64,000 nt of DNA, taken from Cristatella mucedo. Its lineage: Eukaryota > Bryozoa > Phylactolaemata > Cristatellidae. The stretch is from assembly GCA_009760855.2 (NCBI GenBank), contig WPIO01000131.1, positions 1,024,501-1,088,500 of the forward strand. Direction: 5' to 3'. A program made the position numbers and the translations under genes. Shown piece after piece: positions 34,403-47,554 of the stretch (position 1 is the stretch's first letter; every line of letters starts with the position of its first letter). The notes beneath the pieces are model-generated. The model was not told where the DNA came from, did not search any database, and saw nothing but the letters and a program-made list of their open reading frames with translations.

Positions 34403-34715
34403 CAAGTTAGTTCCTTCCCAAAGTCTGTAGCTCAATTCCGATTGGCGTCTCTACATTCTGCTACATGACCACAATCAAATGTAAGCTCTAAACGAATTTT
34501 CTATCGCAGCATTCAGGTAATAAATGTAAATCGTCATATATGTGGTGATAGAGTGCTTACTTCCACTATTTGGCATGTCACAGCGAACCATGTCATGTTT
34601 GTTGTGGCTGAGCATATTAACACTAACCATTAAAACACGCTTCCTTTGCTGCAAATGTAAAGTGTTTAGAACACAATATGCGCAGTGAAGAATTTATAAT
34701 ATTGCTTTTAATGTG
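34403..34715 (+). mobile_element. LINE-A copy, second part (3' UTR)
   Basis: Continues from the AFSLYAPKAWNSL codons (TTAGTTCCTTCCCAAAG) to the 3' UTR and a worn stem-loop near 34,655-34,700. Confidence 0.6.
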
Positions 34716-35009
34716 CCTACCCATCTGATCTTTTCGTTAATCACGTCGGGCAAGGTACTGCCTACTCTTTCTGTGATAAGTGTGCAGCGACTCTTTGGAC
34801 CAACAACTATCACCTAATTTTGTAAGAGTTTTTTTAGAGCCTTTTTTTTAAATGCTAAAGCCGCCAAAGTTTGCTCTTCTTTTGCATGTACTGTCGCTTT
34901 CGACTACATGGACTTGACCTAAGAAGAATAATGCCTCATTTTAATTGGTATTTGCAGGCATCTCTAAAGGCATAGCATGTCCCACCTGACAAGCACTGTA
35001 GCCTCGTAA

Positions 35010-35490
35010 TGTAATGTAATGTATCTCCGTCAGTAACTCCACAAAGTCATAAAGACATGTGGGTGTTGCGCAGGAGAGTTTTGTGTAGCTCACTCACAGC
35101 CTAAGCGGCATTCGGTACGCATTCGGTAGCTAACAGACTTCGTCTCACGCAACACAGGGAAAGTGGGAAGCATAGCAGAGTTAGGAGAGCAGTTGAGGTA
35201 GTGAGTAGCATATAAGGAACAGTTCAGGACCGCTGAAAAAGATGTGCCATAGTCGGCAGTTGGAGACTAGATGTCGTTGCGCAAGAATTGTGGAAGCTAG
35301 TTCCACAGTCTAGGGCCTGCAGAGCTAAAGCTTCTGTCGCAATTTGTCTTTAAATAGAGGGATGGGACAGCTAATTTATTGTCCACACAGGACCTGAGGG
35401 CGCGAACAGGCTGAAACTGATGCAGTAGTTTAGCTGGGTACGAAGGAGCCAAGCCTCGTCTCTGCTCATCGCTATAGCAAGCTTCCACGA
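35010..35490 (-). mobile_element. LINE-B 3' end
   Basis: It starts with TAATG pentamers (35,009-35,023), then the reversed 3' UTR. A minus frame at 35,488-35,297 reads RGLAPSYPAKLLHQFQPVRALRS and DRSFSSAGPRLWN. Confidence 0.85.
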
Positions 35491-35499
35491 AAACCTCTA

Positions 35500-37060
35500 A
35501 AACAGTGCTGCTGGTGCTTTATTTACTCCATCTGAACTTATGACTTGGTAGGCACTGTTTTTACTGACAATCAATTACGATATTTGCACTGAACTTAGAG
35601 CACATAAGGCAAACTCAGGCTGAGCTGCTTTAGGGTTGAGTTTAACAGGTGACCGTAGACTACATCAGTTAAAAAAGAAGAGCAAGCTCAAAAGTTCATT
35701 TCCTAAAAGCAGATGGCTGGATTATAATAATCCAGACTTTATCTCATAGGTATACACCTCGCACACGTGAAGTTCATAGTTTTATTCTTTGCTGTGCTCT
35801 TAGCTTGCAACAGTGACTCCTACAGTTTGGCTCGTACCTTAGGTCGATATGGCCAGAGTAGTAAGCAGTGATTAGAAGATTAGATGTAGGTTCTGCATAG
35901 TACTACGCTTTCGTTATGTGAAGGTTAGCGAGATCAATTTCTTAACAACTTTGGATATCAGCAAAGATTCATTAGAAAATTTGAATTTACTTGCAGTAGC
36001 CTATGTGTACTGCGATTAACAAGACAGCCACTTACTGTACTGTACTACTGAGCCACGCATGTCGCCATAATCTAGAAAATGGTAGGGGCTATGACGTTAT
36101 CATTATGTATGAAAACTCTTTCATTGTATCGTGGCTAGGAAGAAAATGGTGACCTATAATTGACCCTTGCACCAGCATACAATTATAACTCATCCACGTT
36201 TGATTTACCATATGTCTCTTTTCTTCTGGATGTTATTGATCAAACTCAAATTACATTCAACATTTGTACAGACAGTACGAGTAAACGTCGTAAATATTGG
36301 TAGCCATCCCATTTGCAGACTTTTTTGTATTTCAATTTTGCATATACATTTAAAGACCATTGCGACAACATTTTTAGCTGGAGCGCATTAACCATTGAGC
36401 AGGTTGTGTGGACGGCAAAACTACGTAGATATTAAGTCTTACGAGTTTGACAGGGGAACATCAAACTCTTCCTGATTCTTATAATAATATTTTAGAGAAA
36501 TCATCCGATAAACAACGGTTAGCTAGTTAAGAGCATGGAATTGCTGCACGTAGGCTGAGCCGGATATTTGGTTATGCTATTGGTCTAGTATACAAAATGT
36601 TTAGGTTATAAATTATGTCAAACATTGTATTACTCACAGAATTATCCAATGACTAAGCACTTTCATGAAAGTATTAAAGTGTATTCGCTTATGATTATAT
36701 GCTCACCCACGCTAAAGAACTCTCGTGATAAAGCTAGGTAACTATTACAGTATTCTGTACCGTACGTAATGGCAGAAGCAGAAATGGCTAGTACCATTAT
36801 ATATTTACTTTAATTTTACATCAAGGTTCATTATAACAGTAGATTTGTTTTGTGAACTGATTAAAGGCAGTTAATTTTGGAAAACGCATCGCGATCACAC
36901 GGACTGTTATCCATGAATTCCAGAGTTACAATGGATCAATATCAACTATTGTAAAACTCGGAGCACTCATTGGCAGCTTTTCGAGGGAAAATCGTCAAAC
37001 TATTTTGACTTGTTAGATAGTCCAAGAAGTAAAGATAAAAATAGTTGCAAAAGTATAGGT
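35500..37060. other. no identifiable feature
   Basis: AT-rich sequence without a supported gene or a match to the repeat families described here. Confidence 0.45.
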
Positions 37061-37069
37061 TTAATGCCT

Positions 37070-37600
37070 CCAAAGAACGATTTTCATTGTTTGCAATGGT
37101 TTTATCTTTGACGTCAATACTTTAGGGGTATTCAGAAACTTCAAGAACGCTTGAGAAGCTATTTTACAAGCTTTGCTATTAAAAAGCCTCAAAAGTCAGT
37201 CTCGCTGGATACCACATTTTATCTCTTGCTTTAATCCCGAATCCGTTTCTGTTGACTTATCACAACTTTTATTTCCTAATGTATTGGTCGATAGCTTTTT
37301 AGTGCAGTCCTGGCATAATTATTGTCCAGACACAATATGTTGAAACTCCGAGATCTACGGTTTGTTTTTTTAAGCCAAGCTTACTGCAACGTAATACTCG
37401 TGAATCTTTTGCTTTTAAGATTCTGATGTCAAAACCTAACAATCACAGGCATCCTAAATATAGGCGGTATTAAGTCTTCTAGAAAATGTATGTTTAACAC
37501 AACTGCCAATTTGAACGCATCATTTCGAAAGGCAGATATTGTATTGCTTGTTTAAAACCAAATCTTTAAATGCACGTTTATCAGTGCCTGCTGGTAATAG
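37070..37600. repeat. flank repeat shared with 43.9-44.3 kb and 15.0-15.4 kb
   Basis: GAACGCTTGAGAAGCTA at 37,146 and the AAAAGTCAGTCTCGCTG stretch recur at about 43,960-44,030. The part with TCTTCTAGAAAATGT recurs near 15,090. Confidence 0.55.
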
Positions 37601-37604
37601 TATT

Positions 37605-38552
37605 TATGTATATACCTCCGTCAGTAACTCTACAAATTCATAGAGACTGTGTGGGTGTTACGTATAATAGTTTTGTATAGCACACTCACAGTCTAAGCGG
37701 CTTTCGGTAAGCATTCGGTAACAAACAGGCTTCGTCTTTAGCAACAAAGAGAAAGTGGGAAGCTTAACCGAGTCAGGAGAGTAGTTGAGGTAGCGAGTAG
37801 CATGGACGTAGCAGCCCAGGACAGCTGAAAAGGATGAGCCATAGGCGGCAGCGGGCGAGTAGTTGTGGCTGCATAAGAACCGCATAAGAAAGTACCACAG
37901 TCTAGGACCTGCAGAGCTGAAGCTTCTGTCGACAACGGTGTTTAAGCGGAGGAATGGAACGGCTAATTTATTGCCCACACAGGACCTGAGTGTGCGTAGA
38001 GGCTGAAATGGATGCGAAAGTTCAGTGAAGTACGAAGGATCCAAGCCGGGGAGGCAATGTGGGTCGGCGTAAGAACTGCTCCGTATCTGTTGCTGAACCT
38101 GCATCCATCTAGCTCTTTTAGTAGAGCAGACACGTACTCAATCAAACCTCTGCGACTTACAGATGACATTTGCAGCCATATTTACAGTCAGCTAAAGTGG
38201 CCGAGTTGCTTTCTGTGGTAGCCCAGGAAATAGGGAATTACAATAGTTAAGCGAAGAAAAAGCTAAGGATCTAGTAAAATGTTTGTCAAGCCACTTTGGA
38301 AGACAACTTCTAATCTTGGATAGGGATCGGACGGAATGGCTAGCTGTAGAAGCAGTCTTCCGAAATAAACTTTTGAAATATAGACGGCCGTCGAAAACGA
38401 CATCTAAATTTCGAGCACATTGTGATGGTCGCACAACAGCATCACCTATTAGAAGAGCAAAGCCTTTTCTACCGGCCACACGCTTAGGGGTACCTATGAG
38501 CAGCAGTTCTATTTTATCATAATTCAGTTTCAAGATGTTTTCCGACATCCAG
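37605..38552 (-). mobile_element. LINE-B copy, 3' part, interrupted
   Basis: The minus frames cover SENILKLNYDKIELLLIG, NLDVVFDGRLYFKS, LNYCNSLFPGLP and the FQPLRTLRSCVGNKLAVPFL region to the 3' UTR, with frameshifts. It joins 38,775-39,060 once the nested LINE-A is removed. Confidence 0.85.
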
Positions 38553-38774
38553 CTTATGCCAGCTGACATTGTGCATGCTGCCACTAACCACATTTGCATG
38601 ATGACCCTGTGCATGTCACCAAAAACCATTTTTTCATTTTGTTTGCTAATCAAGCACGTTTTTACTTACTTTACTTACCGTTCACCATTTCCCTTTGCAG
38701 AAAACGTAAAGCGCCTAGAAAGAGATTGAATTCGCTGAGGGCACTGTATCAAGTGCATTATTAATATTATTATT
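38553..38774 (+). mobile_element. LINE-A 3' end nested in LINE-B
   Basis: A 222-base 5'-truncated insertion made only of 3' UTR (HAATNHICMMTLCMSP in one frame), stem-loop and a TTA-type tail. ATCCAG stands on both sides (38,547-38,552 and 38,775-38,780) as a likely target-site duplication. The uninterrupted site is visible at 60,545-60,570. Confidence 0.85.
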
Positions 38775-39060
38775 ATCCAGTATCGAATGTCGGCAAGGCG
38801 AGCATTCAGTTTCTCAGGTACTGCAGCAGATTCCGGTGGTTTGAATGACAAATTCAGCCGAATACTGTCAGCATCCAAGTTGTATCCCATTCCGTGCACC
38901 TTAATCTCTTTTCCGCAGAGGTTAAGTATAAATGAAGAACAGCAAGGGACCGAGTATGTACCCTTAAGGGTCCAAAGGTGGCCAGTCTCGCCTGAGAGCC
39001 CGGACCCACATACAACACGGATCGAACATATTCGGACAAGGACGATTTGAAACATTCCGG
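38775..39060 (-). mobile_element. LINE-B copy, 5' part of the interrupted element
   Basis: The minus frame reads GMGYNLDADSIRLNLSFKPPESAAVPEKLNARLADIR (shown here only as family landmarks). YADD is changed to DADS, so the catalytic site is lost. It is cut off upstream near the SCVRSVLYVG codons. Confidence 0.8.
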
Positions 39061-39249
39061 TGCTTAGTGTGCCAAGCCATACTTTGTTTTCATATATTGA
39101 GATTCGCTTTTATTATAGAGCTCCACGGTTCATTGAAGGGAAAATTAGTGGTGAATCAATGCCTAGGAAATCCGAATCATAATAACTGATATAAGCAATC
39201 CGCACCTATGATAGCAATTTTTCACTAAGGCTTGTAATCACATTTACCC

Positions 39250-39690
39250 TTGCCTATTACAACTACACATCAGCTAGAGTAGGAACCGCACCCCACCTGC
39301 TCTGCCTGCTTAAATGGTTAAGCTTTCCCTTAAAAATAAATCTGATCCCACGGACTCCATGCCTGCAATCAGTGTGCATCAAAAGCTTGGAACTCTTCAA
39401 CGAATGACTTTACTATATTCCTGACTAAGAGACATTTTAAAGGAAGCTGTTAGCATGCACTAGTTCCTTGCAGCAATTGCAGGGTATATGTGCTATTTCC
39501 TCTGTGAACGTATTCGTGCCGATACCGTGAACGTCAGAAGAAACCTATTTGGGCATGTCATTTCTGCATCGTGCTACCAAGAATGGGATACACGTTGAGT
39601 TGCCGGAGCTGTAGCTGTCCTGCATCCCCTAAGACATGTGTTATTAGCCCGCAAGTACACGACGTTCTCGGAGGGCACTGTTCGCAGGAG
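39250..39690 (+). mobile_element. probable LINE-A 3' region, very decayed
   Basis: The CAAAAGCTTGGAACTCTTC stretch, AAGAGACATTTTAAAGGA, and a TTCTCGGAGGGCACTGTTC stretch occur in LINE-A order, but with low similarity. Confidence 0.35.
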
Positions 39691-39832
39691 TAATAATGGC
39701 ATTGATCGAATTGCAATGTTCTCACTGTATCAAAGCTAGACTATTGAGAATGCAAGCTTTCACTATTGCCGAGAAAAGCTATGCCAGTGGCAAGTATGAT
39801 GGATGCAGAAGTAATTTCCATGTTACTAAAGT

Positions 39833-40550
39833 CTAGTCATGTGTCTCCTTCATCGAGATGCATTGTTCCCTGTCAATATCCAGACATAGAGACCAGTTAT
39901 TACTTAAGCCCCATGTCGGTATAGGACTAAGTTCTTTTTCACTTAGCTGAGAACCAAACTGAACACGCTTCACCAAACTTAGCTCTTCAGGATTCGTCAT
40001 TGCAAACAAAAATATTTGGAAAACACCGCTAAAGATTAAGCAGCAAGTGCAAACTGAATATGGTATGGCTTTCAAATTCTTACTTTATATTGTTCAGAGC
40101 CTAGGAAGCATGCATGTACTAGCTAATCAGCATTTTCATTTTTCATTAGGTTTTTGACAAACAAATCCAAATCTATCTATATAAAAAACATCGTTCCGGG
40201 TGTAGTCAACCAATGCTGGTCTCAAATAGCTCCAGTACTTTTTGTTTTTTTAATTATCCTGCTGCCCCACAGCTCAATTACCACATTCAGATCCTAGTAG
40301 TTTAAATCTGCAGTTCCACCTCCGGTGTGACTGAGGCTTCCCATTACCTTGTCGTAACGTTATGCTGATCCAAACATTGACTCCATAAAACTCTAAAAAG
40401 TCACGTGCCATACACTTTAGGGTATACACTACTCAGAAGCTTGAATACCTGGCTAGGCCATTGCCTAGATAATGAAAAACGGGTAATTAATAGAGGTTTC
40501 TACTAGAGGCTCAATCTACGTACTTCTTTGTAAGCTATTGCAATTACCGT
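39833..40550 (-). pseudogene. C-type lectin gene copy C (decayed)
   Basis: Similar to the 3' flank and last CTLD exon of gene B. The order DFLEFYGVNVWIS, a QSHRRWNC segment for QWTWDCG, and KKYWS for EEYWG can be followed, but stops interrupt it and WND is lost. The poly(A) motif is changed. Similarity stops near 40,550, so the first CTLD exon and signal-peptide exon are missing. Confidence 0.6.
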
Positions 40551-40599
40551 TGCGAAGCTAGATGCAAAGGAATTCTTCAAATTAATGTTACTATCGTAG

Positions 40600-41400
40600 C
40601 AAAAAAAACAAGTATACCTTAATGGAATGGCAGTCACTGTGTGTTGCGACATTAAATAAATTCGGATGTTCGCACTCAATATTTCTACACCTGAATTTAA
40701 ACGTGCTGTTCAGCTAGCCATAACCTGGACATGGAATTTCATTAAACTTCAAAGTTGCTGTATAAAGTCGGGATTTTTCCGATATCTTGCAAGTGAATCT
40801 ACGATTAAATAATAGAGATACGAGCTGAAACTATTCCAAACTACATCTTCTTCATATAGACTACAAATCCACATCCCGGTCTTCGTATTAGTGGTCCTGG
40901 TGTCCTAATGGCTGGCTAAACATCCCCGTAAGATGAATTACGGACTTCTGATCCACGGCAGGCTTTGCGATCTGCCCACTATTGCAAGCACTGCTTTCCA
41001 GTCTCTAGTACCTTACCCAGCGAATCGTATTTCATTGTGCCGAATGCAGCCCTACACCGTCTGAAAATGTCGAACTGCACAATTACGTGCCCTCTAACTT
41101 GGTTAGTACGACAAGTCGGCAAGCAAGTTATGAATGAATACCTACCTGCTCCATAATCAATTTTTTAAAATAAGCTTATTTCAGGCGAGGGTGACCATAT
41201 TTATATCTCTTGCTTAAGAATAGACTCAGTGACCACACGAAAATTTCACAAAGGCCATTCTAACAGAAATAAGGTTGATTTTTCACCCGTCCATGGATGA
41301 CTCATGCTGCTGTGAATGTACGTCTAAAACTGCAGCATACACGGTTTAATATTGAAAAAATTAATACTGCGTTTTTATAGCCTACCCAGAAGTCTTCCTA
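40600..41400. other. no identifiable feature
   Basis: No gene, no recognised repeat. Confidence 0.4.
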
Positions 41401-41429
41401 GTTTTCTAGACACTTAACACATTCTGTAC

Positions 41430-42600
41430 AGCAAATTCGATGAAATGGATAGTGGTAGCATGCTCACTATCAACAAGCCTAACATGGCTGAAGATGACAG
41501 GCACATGGAGAGCAAGCAAATATGATTATTGACAGCAGGCACAGTGTCAGTATCCACAAGCACACACGCAAATCTCGGCTTTTCAGCCAAGCAACCATTG
41601 ACTAAATAAAGTTTAACGTCTCTGCAAAAGAACAACGTCAATATCAAGCCTGCTTACAAGTCATTGAAAGAAGTACCAATTATAAACATATACACGTTAT
41701 AAAGCGCCCTCGGTGAACTCAATGTCTTTCTTGGCCCTTAAATTTGCTGCAAAAGAAAATCGATCGAGCTGTGAGTGGCGTCATGCTTGAATGACAGCAT
41801 GAATAACATAGATAGATTTTACATGCACAGGGTCAGCATGCAAGTGTGGTTAGTGGCAGCTGCAACAGTGTCAGTGAGCATAACCACATAAAGAAAGAGT
41901 CACAGTGACCCACACTGTGATATATAGGTGCGTTTTTAACATTTTTTTAAACGCTCTCAAACCAAGGGACATCGTGACGTAAGTCAGGAGTGAGTTTCAG
42001 GATTCGCTAGCTAACAAACTAAATGCATGGTCTGCACAAAATTAGATGTTTGTACGAGGTATAGGTAAAAAGTTAGATTCCGAAAAGCCGGCGGTACGAT
42101 GCTTAGCCTGATGGGGAAGTAGATCTGATGGTTAAGCTAGAGCCAAAAAAATGAAGAGACCTAAAAATGAGTGAAACAACCCTGAATTCGATCCGTTGCT
42201 TGACTGCTAGCCAGTGCATTTCGACAAGAAGTGGTGTGATGCTGCAGCTGCAAAGCTCACGACACACTAGCCTAGCTGCAGAGTTATGCACCAACTGTAA
42301 GCCCCTGATTGCACATGCTGGTAGGCCTGCAAGAAGTGAGTTACGGAAGTCAAGACGGAATGTCACAAATGCATGGACTCACTTAGATGAGGTGTTCCCA
42401 TCTAAACAAGTCCGTGTTTCAGCGATGATATGCAAGTAAAAGTAGGCAGAGTTGATATTGGTGGTGAAGTGGTAGTGTACACAAATGTCACTTCGGATCA
42501 TGTAAGTGTGGGATAGACCGGAACAATAGTGAGAACCACCGTATTGCATGCTACCACGAAACAAAACTTAAACTCAAGAATTTTTACGTGCATGTAGCTA
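41430..42600 (-). mobile_element. LINE-A 3' ends, two adjoining pieces
   Basis: 41,440-41,600 is a 3' UTR fragment (VDTDTVPAVNNHICLL frame). From 41,690 a second copy begins with the stem-loop and 3' UTR. It reaches the ORF at 42,366-42,103 (RLDFRNSLLAGLPACAIRGLQLV, HWLAVKQRIEFRVVSL) and the ARTCLDGNTSSK codons near 42,400. Confidence 0.75.
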
Positions 42601-42879
42601 ACTATATAACTCCAGTCAACCTGCACGATTCTGCAGCCACTGTAGCAGCCAGTTGACGTTCTAGAAAGCGAATGGTTTCAATAATTTTTGTTGCACTGAT
42701 CGAATGATTCTTGCTTTACTAGTAGCCTTCCAAGAATAAAGGCAACCAGTATGCACCTGAATGAATACGGACCATTCAAAGCAAATGTGCTCGTGCATAA
42801 GCTACAACCTGCACATTTGAGAAGGAAAAACCTCTGAAACGACTATTTACGTTTAAAAGTCGTGTAATGGTAACGGCTG

Positions 42880-43650
42880 CTTGAAGCAGGCCCTGCATAA
42901 GCAGGTATGTTCATAAATGCTCAGCACCACTCAGTAAGAACAAATCGCAAAAACCACTGAATGCTGTTTGATGCAGGTGGGCTTTAAGATTCTTTTTAAA
43001 TGCGGTCACGTAAGGGGATTTTGTGCCGTGCGTTGCTAGTGAGATCCAAGCTCTAGAAAAACGTGCTAAATGCCAGGTCACTGTGGATTTTTTGGTCCGT
43101 ACGATATACGGCTAAACGATTTCAATTAGATCAGTAGCTTGTACGATTATTCGGCGGCGGTTGAGTACTGCTGATTGTTACACTAACGCCAGAGTATGGA
43201 CGGCATTCAATTATAGTGAAACAACTTTAAAGTGCATATCCTGCTTGATTGGAAGCCAGTTCAGGCTACCCAAAAGTGGTATGATGTGACACCTAAAGCT
43301 TACGTTGGACGAGTGTAGCTGCAAAATTGTGCGCCGATTGTAAATTTGTAATTTCACATGCAAATAGACTAGCAAGTACTTGCTGGTGGAAATTGAGACG
43401 AAAAGTTGCAAAAGTATGGACTAGCTTCGTAGGACTATCCTTGTCTAAGTAAGCCCGACTATTAGCAATGCTTTTATGCCATTGAAAGAAAGTAGACTTG
43501 ATAGAGTATCTGATGCTTAGTCATTTAAAGAATGATCTATCTGGAATATTATACCTAGATCGCTGGAATATTCAACAGGAGAAAATCTAAAAGTTCTGAT
43601 GCTGTGCCTTAATTTTTCTAATATTAGCATGACACTTGTTTTGCCTCTAA
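42880..43650 (-). mobile_element. LINE-A fragment, strongly decayed
   Basis: The minus frame 43,411-43,211 ends CHIIPLLGSLNWLPIKQDMHFKVVSL, matching HITPLLADLHWLPVKQ. 3' UTR remnants lie near 42,960-43,060. Confidence 0.65.
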
Positions 43651-43899
43651 CTAGAAATTTGTTATCTGTGGTAGTTTATTTAAGCAAGGTTAGCTGCCAT
43701 CCTTATTTTAATTTCATAAACACAAGTAGCAAGGGTGGTTGGAAAATTAGACTTCTGGGAGTGATCAATACAAAGATACAACTATCACTGATTTGCATAG
43801 GCTTGACTGCGTAGATTGTGCTCGGCCATTGCAGTGGCAAGAGTGAGAAAATAGGTTGTACAGAGAAGCTGACCATATACCGAGGCCTGAGGGACATTG

Positions 43900-44420
43900 T
43901 AATTTATATTGTTCCATTGATAATCTCGATTCGTTCACTTGAATACTGTTGAGCTTATGGAACGCTTGAGAAGCTACTGTACTGCTTTGCTATCGAACTG
44001 CCTCAATAGTCAGTCTCACTGAATACCGAGGTTTAGCTCTTGGAATGATCCTAGGTACATTTCAGTGCACCAACCACAATCTGTATTAGTAAACATATTG
44101 ATCGGTAAATTTTGAGTGCAGTTCTGACGGAAATAAGTAAGTATAGTGCAGACAGGACATGCAAATACTCTTAGATGGTCGGATTGTGTGTTAAAGGCAA
44201 GGTTGCGGCGACCTAATATTCATACAGCTTTCGCTTTTATTATTCAAACATCGAAATCCAACACTCTTACGCATCTTAATTAACATCAATATTCAGTCTT
44301 CCCTGCTATCCCTGTCAGTATCCAGTCACAGAGAGCAGTAAATAATAAAACCCCGGGCCTTTTTAAGACTAGGGTAACTTTTAATTAGCTGAAAACTGAA
44401 TATAACCAGCTTTACGAAAC
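43900..44420. repeat. flank repeat upstream of duplication copy B
   Basis: Similar to 37,070-37,600. Its last part (TCCCTGTCAGTATCCAG) is similar to 39,860-39,900 beside lectin copy C. Confidence 0.5.
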
Positions 44421-44527
44421 TGAACTTTTCATGATTCGTTATTGCAAACAAAAGTACTTGAAAAAAGTTGCTAAAGTTGAAGCTAAAAGTGCAAACTGAA
44501 TATGGTATAGCTTACAAACTCGTACTT

Positions 44528-44533
44528 TTTATT
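44528..44533 (-). other. polyadenylation signal of lectin gene B
   Basis: AATAAA on the minus strand, 36 bases past the stop, as in gene A. Confidence 0.65.
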
Positions 44534-44568
44534 GTTCAGAGCGCTGGGAGCATGCATGTACTAGCTAA

Positions 44569-47554
44569 TCAGCATTTTTGTATTTCGTGACAAGTTTGAC
44601 AAACAAATGGATATTTGTATGTGGAAGGAACATCGTTCCAGGCAAAATTATACGATGCTGGTCGCATTACGCCCCAGTACTCTTCGTTTTTGAAAAAATC
44701 CGGCTGCCCACCGTCCCAGGTACTGTAGTCAGATCCCGTGGATCCTAGTGGCTTACATCCGCAGTCCCACGTCCACTGTGAAGGATGCTTCCCATCAGCT
44801 AGTCGAAATGATAAGCCGATCCAAACGACGACTTCATCAAACTCTAAAAAGTCACATGTCGTACTAGTTAGGGCACAGACTGCTTAGAAGCTTGAACACC
44901 AGGCTAAACCGTTGCCTGGAGAACAAATAAATGGGTCTGTAGTTGGGCTTGCTGCTAGAGGCACAATCTGAGCACTAGTTCCAAAAGTATTACAATAAGT
45001 GAGACTTTGCTTGCCTTTGTGAGACTTGAGGTAGTCTGTGATGTCATCCCTCTCATATTTGTTGTTGATTGCAGCCAATGTCAAGCCTAAACTACGGCAT
45101 CGATGCTTAGCTTCGAAGTAAGTTGATGGAGTAGTCTCAAAATGGTATTTCCCTTTCCAAAGTTGTTCTACAAGTACAAGTTCCACTTTCCCCAGAAGCG
45201 AAGACTATCGAAGCATAAAGCCGAGAGCAATAGTAGTTCAAGTAGATGCTGCTAGAATATATTAAATTTAAATGTATGTGGCAGTCGTGATTTTTGACTG
45301 TCGTTTAATTTCTATACACCTTAATTGTATAAAATATACTGCAATAGATCAAAAAAAATTATCCTGAAGGTTTGCAGTCTTTAAGATTTTTGACTAAAAA
45401 ATCCTACGCAATGTTCAGCAAGAAGACCAGTAGAATGTCACTACTTCAGAGATGTATATGCATGAAATAGTTTGCAACTAATAGTTTCTTTCTTTCGGTT
45501 GAAAGTCCCCCAATCAACTGATTCGTATACTTACTGTGTAAATTTAGGGATAGATACAATTTGCACGTATAAATAAGTAAGATACACCAAGTGTGAGTCG
45601 TGTAAAAATACGGTGCAACAGGCAGATCAGAAGCCACACAAGTCAAAATAGCTGATGTGCACTAAATTTATGCATGCTGCAAACGTTGGCTAAAACCTTT
45701 CGAGTATACCCTTCCACACGCAATTTTATTAGGATGCACACACACGCCCGTTTTAGGTGTCCTCAAGACGTTCTACAAGGTTTTCGGAGAACTATAATGC
45801 CGTCGCTCTACTTGGCATACTATTATATAAGCATGATCAGGATTTCTGATCAACTGTCGTGTGTTACTTTTAGGAACAAAATCTCGATTAATCACGAAAA
45901 GCAATAGCTGAATGCTGCTACTGCTAATTGGTGCTACTTTAGTGCAAGTGTAAAGCCAACTTAGTTTCTCAAAGGCTTCTCATTTTCAACGTTGCTGAAA
46001 TGATGGTGCGAGCCGATTGGCTCCTATTCTCAAATCCATGAATTGATTTTAACGAGGAGATCTTTTGATAAGAACAAGACAACCCATGACATCTGATGAG
46101 AGGTGAACATAATGCAGGCACTAAAAACGTGCAGTCAAAAGGTAGGCAAAATATACTACCTTTAAAGTTTGATTTGTTGTGATTTTCTGAAGGCTCATAA
46201 GACTTATATAGGGACATTCACTGTACCTGTATTGCCAGACTTTTATATTTGCGACGTCGAACGTATTTAGATCCAATACACCCAGATTTACTGCAGCCTC
46301 TCAGTGTAAAAGTAAGCAGCTAGCCTAAAGTGCGATTGGTAAAAACACGATCTATGGATCACAGCATAGCTAACCTGAGCTGGCCATAAAATACAAGACA
46401 ATGCACAATGTGTGCCAATTTAGGCCTGAAAGTTTTCTTAGGATACCTGTGATTCATTAGGGTAGTTTGCTATACATTACAGCAATAAATTAGGTTGAGG
46501 GATAAAAGTAGCATAACATAGGTTCACGTGGCATGAAAGCATTTTTGGAATGGCAGCTTGGCTTTCCCGAACTGCTACACTTTTTTTATAGTGAAAATAT
46601 TGAACTAGTAAGCACATATCTAAGATATTAATTTTAGCATCTAAATTTAAAAAGGATTTGTGTAATATTTAGGCAGTGTACATCACCATAGCCTATCACA
46701 TGCTATTATAGAACTCTTAGAGAATTCGATGTGCAATCCGTAACAATGAAACGTGGTAAAAAAACTAATAAAAGTGCAGCGGTCTTTTTAAACATTACCC
46801 CATACCAGTTTAGATGATATTTATCTCATTAGGGGCAGCCACTGGTAGTCAGAGTGTGACGGATAAATTCTGAGCTAAGTCTCGCTTGTCGAAGCTTAAT
46901 TCAAAGCTAATATCTCATTATTCGTTTCAACGTACCTTAACTCTTACCTCTTTCTCAAATGAACAAATTACCTAAATTGGCTCTGTTTACATAACTGGAA
47001 AAAAGTGTTACGTGATTAAGCAACAACAGAATAATTGGCTCATCGCCTGCAATATGGCAGAACACTGGGATAATAACCAATATTTGGGAAGTTTCCTAAT
47101 TGTGCATTACTTCGGAAACAGTATCATTCGTTAAAGTATATTCTAATATAAGGCTTAATGGAAAATAAATAACACAATGAATCCTTTACTATCACGAAAA
47201 GGCTAAATAGCCTCAAACTTTACCGATGGTACGCCTGGGCTCTTTATTATTTTCCGGAGGAAATCAGCCTTATTTACCAAAAAACTATTGTTACTTAGGG
47301 TTGATGTGGAACTCTCTAATCAAGCAGAGACTTACTTTCAGATGGCTCGTTCCTCTCATCCTTTGTCGCCACTTCTGGCGTCCCACTCACCTGCACGAAC
47401 GAAGCATGGAAATTGCATTTCAACAAATGCTGACAGTCATGCCAGTTAGCAACACTGTTAGCTCAACGGCAGGCTAATTTGTAGTGCCACTTACATTTTC
47501 GTTGATGCTGCTTTCTACCAAAAAGAAAGCCCACAGCAGCAAGCACACTTTCAT
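44569..47554 (-). CDS. secreted C-type lectin-domain protein, gene B
   Basis: The duplicate of gene A, with the same proposed coding exons: 47,554-47,495 (signal peptide MKVCLLLWAFFLVESS), 45,204-45,015 (ending at the GC donor) and 44,879-44,569. Exon lengths are identical (60, 190 and 311 bases) and no stop or frameshift is present, giving 186 residues. It differs from A mostly in the binding-loop region: STWDGGQPDFFKNEEYWG against SDWQARQPDFTENEEYWG, and MRPASYNFAWNDVPSTYKYPFVC against MQPASY and STDKYAFVC. QPD and WND are kept. The replacements of the C2-C3 disulfide cysteines and the extra CGC are shared with A, so they predate the duplication. Differences clustered in the ligand loop would fit altered ligand choice, but neutral drift is equally possible. 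Confidence 0.8.
46985..47180. other. 196-base segment present only in copy B
   Basis: It lies in intron 2 of gene B. Copy A goes straight from GGCTC to CTTTACTATCACG at 19,512. It could be an insertion in B or a deletion in A. No transposon features are obvious. Confidence 0.6.
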
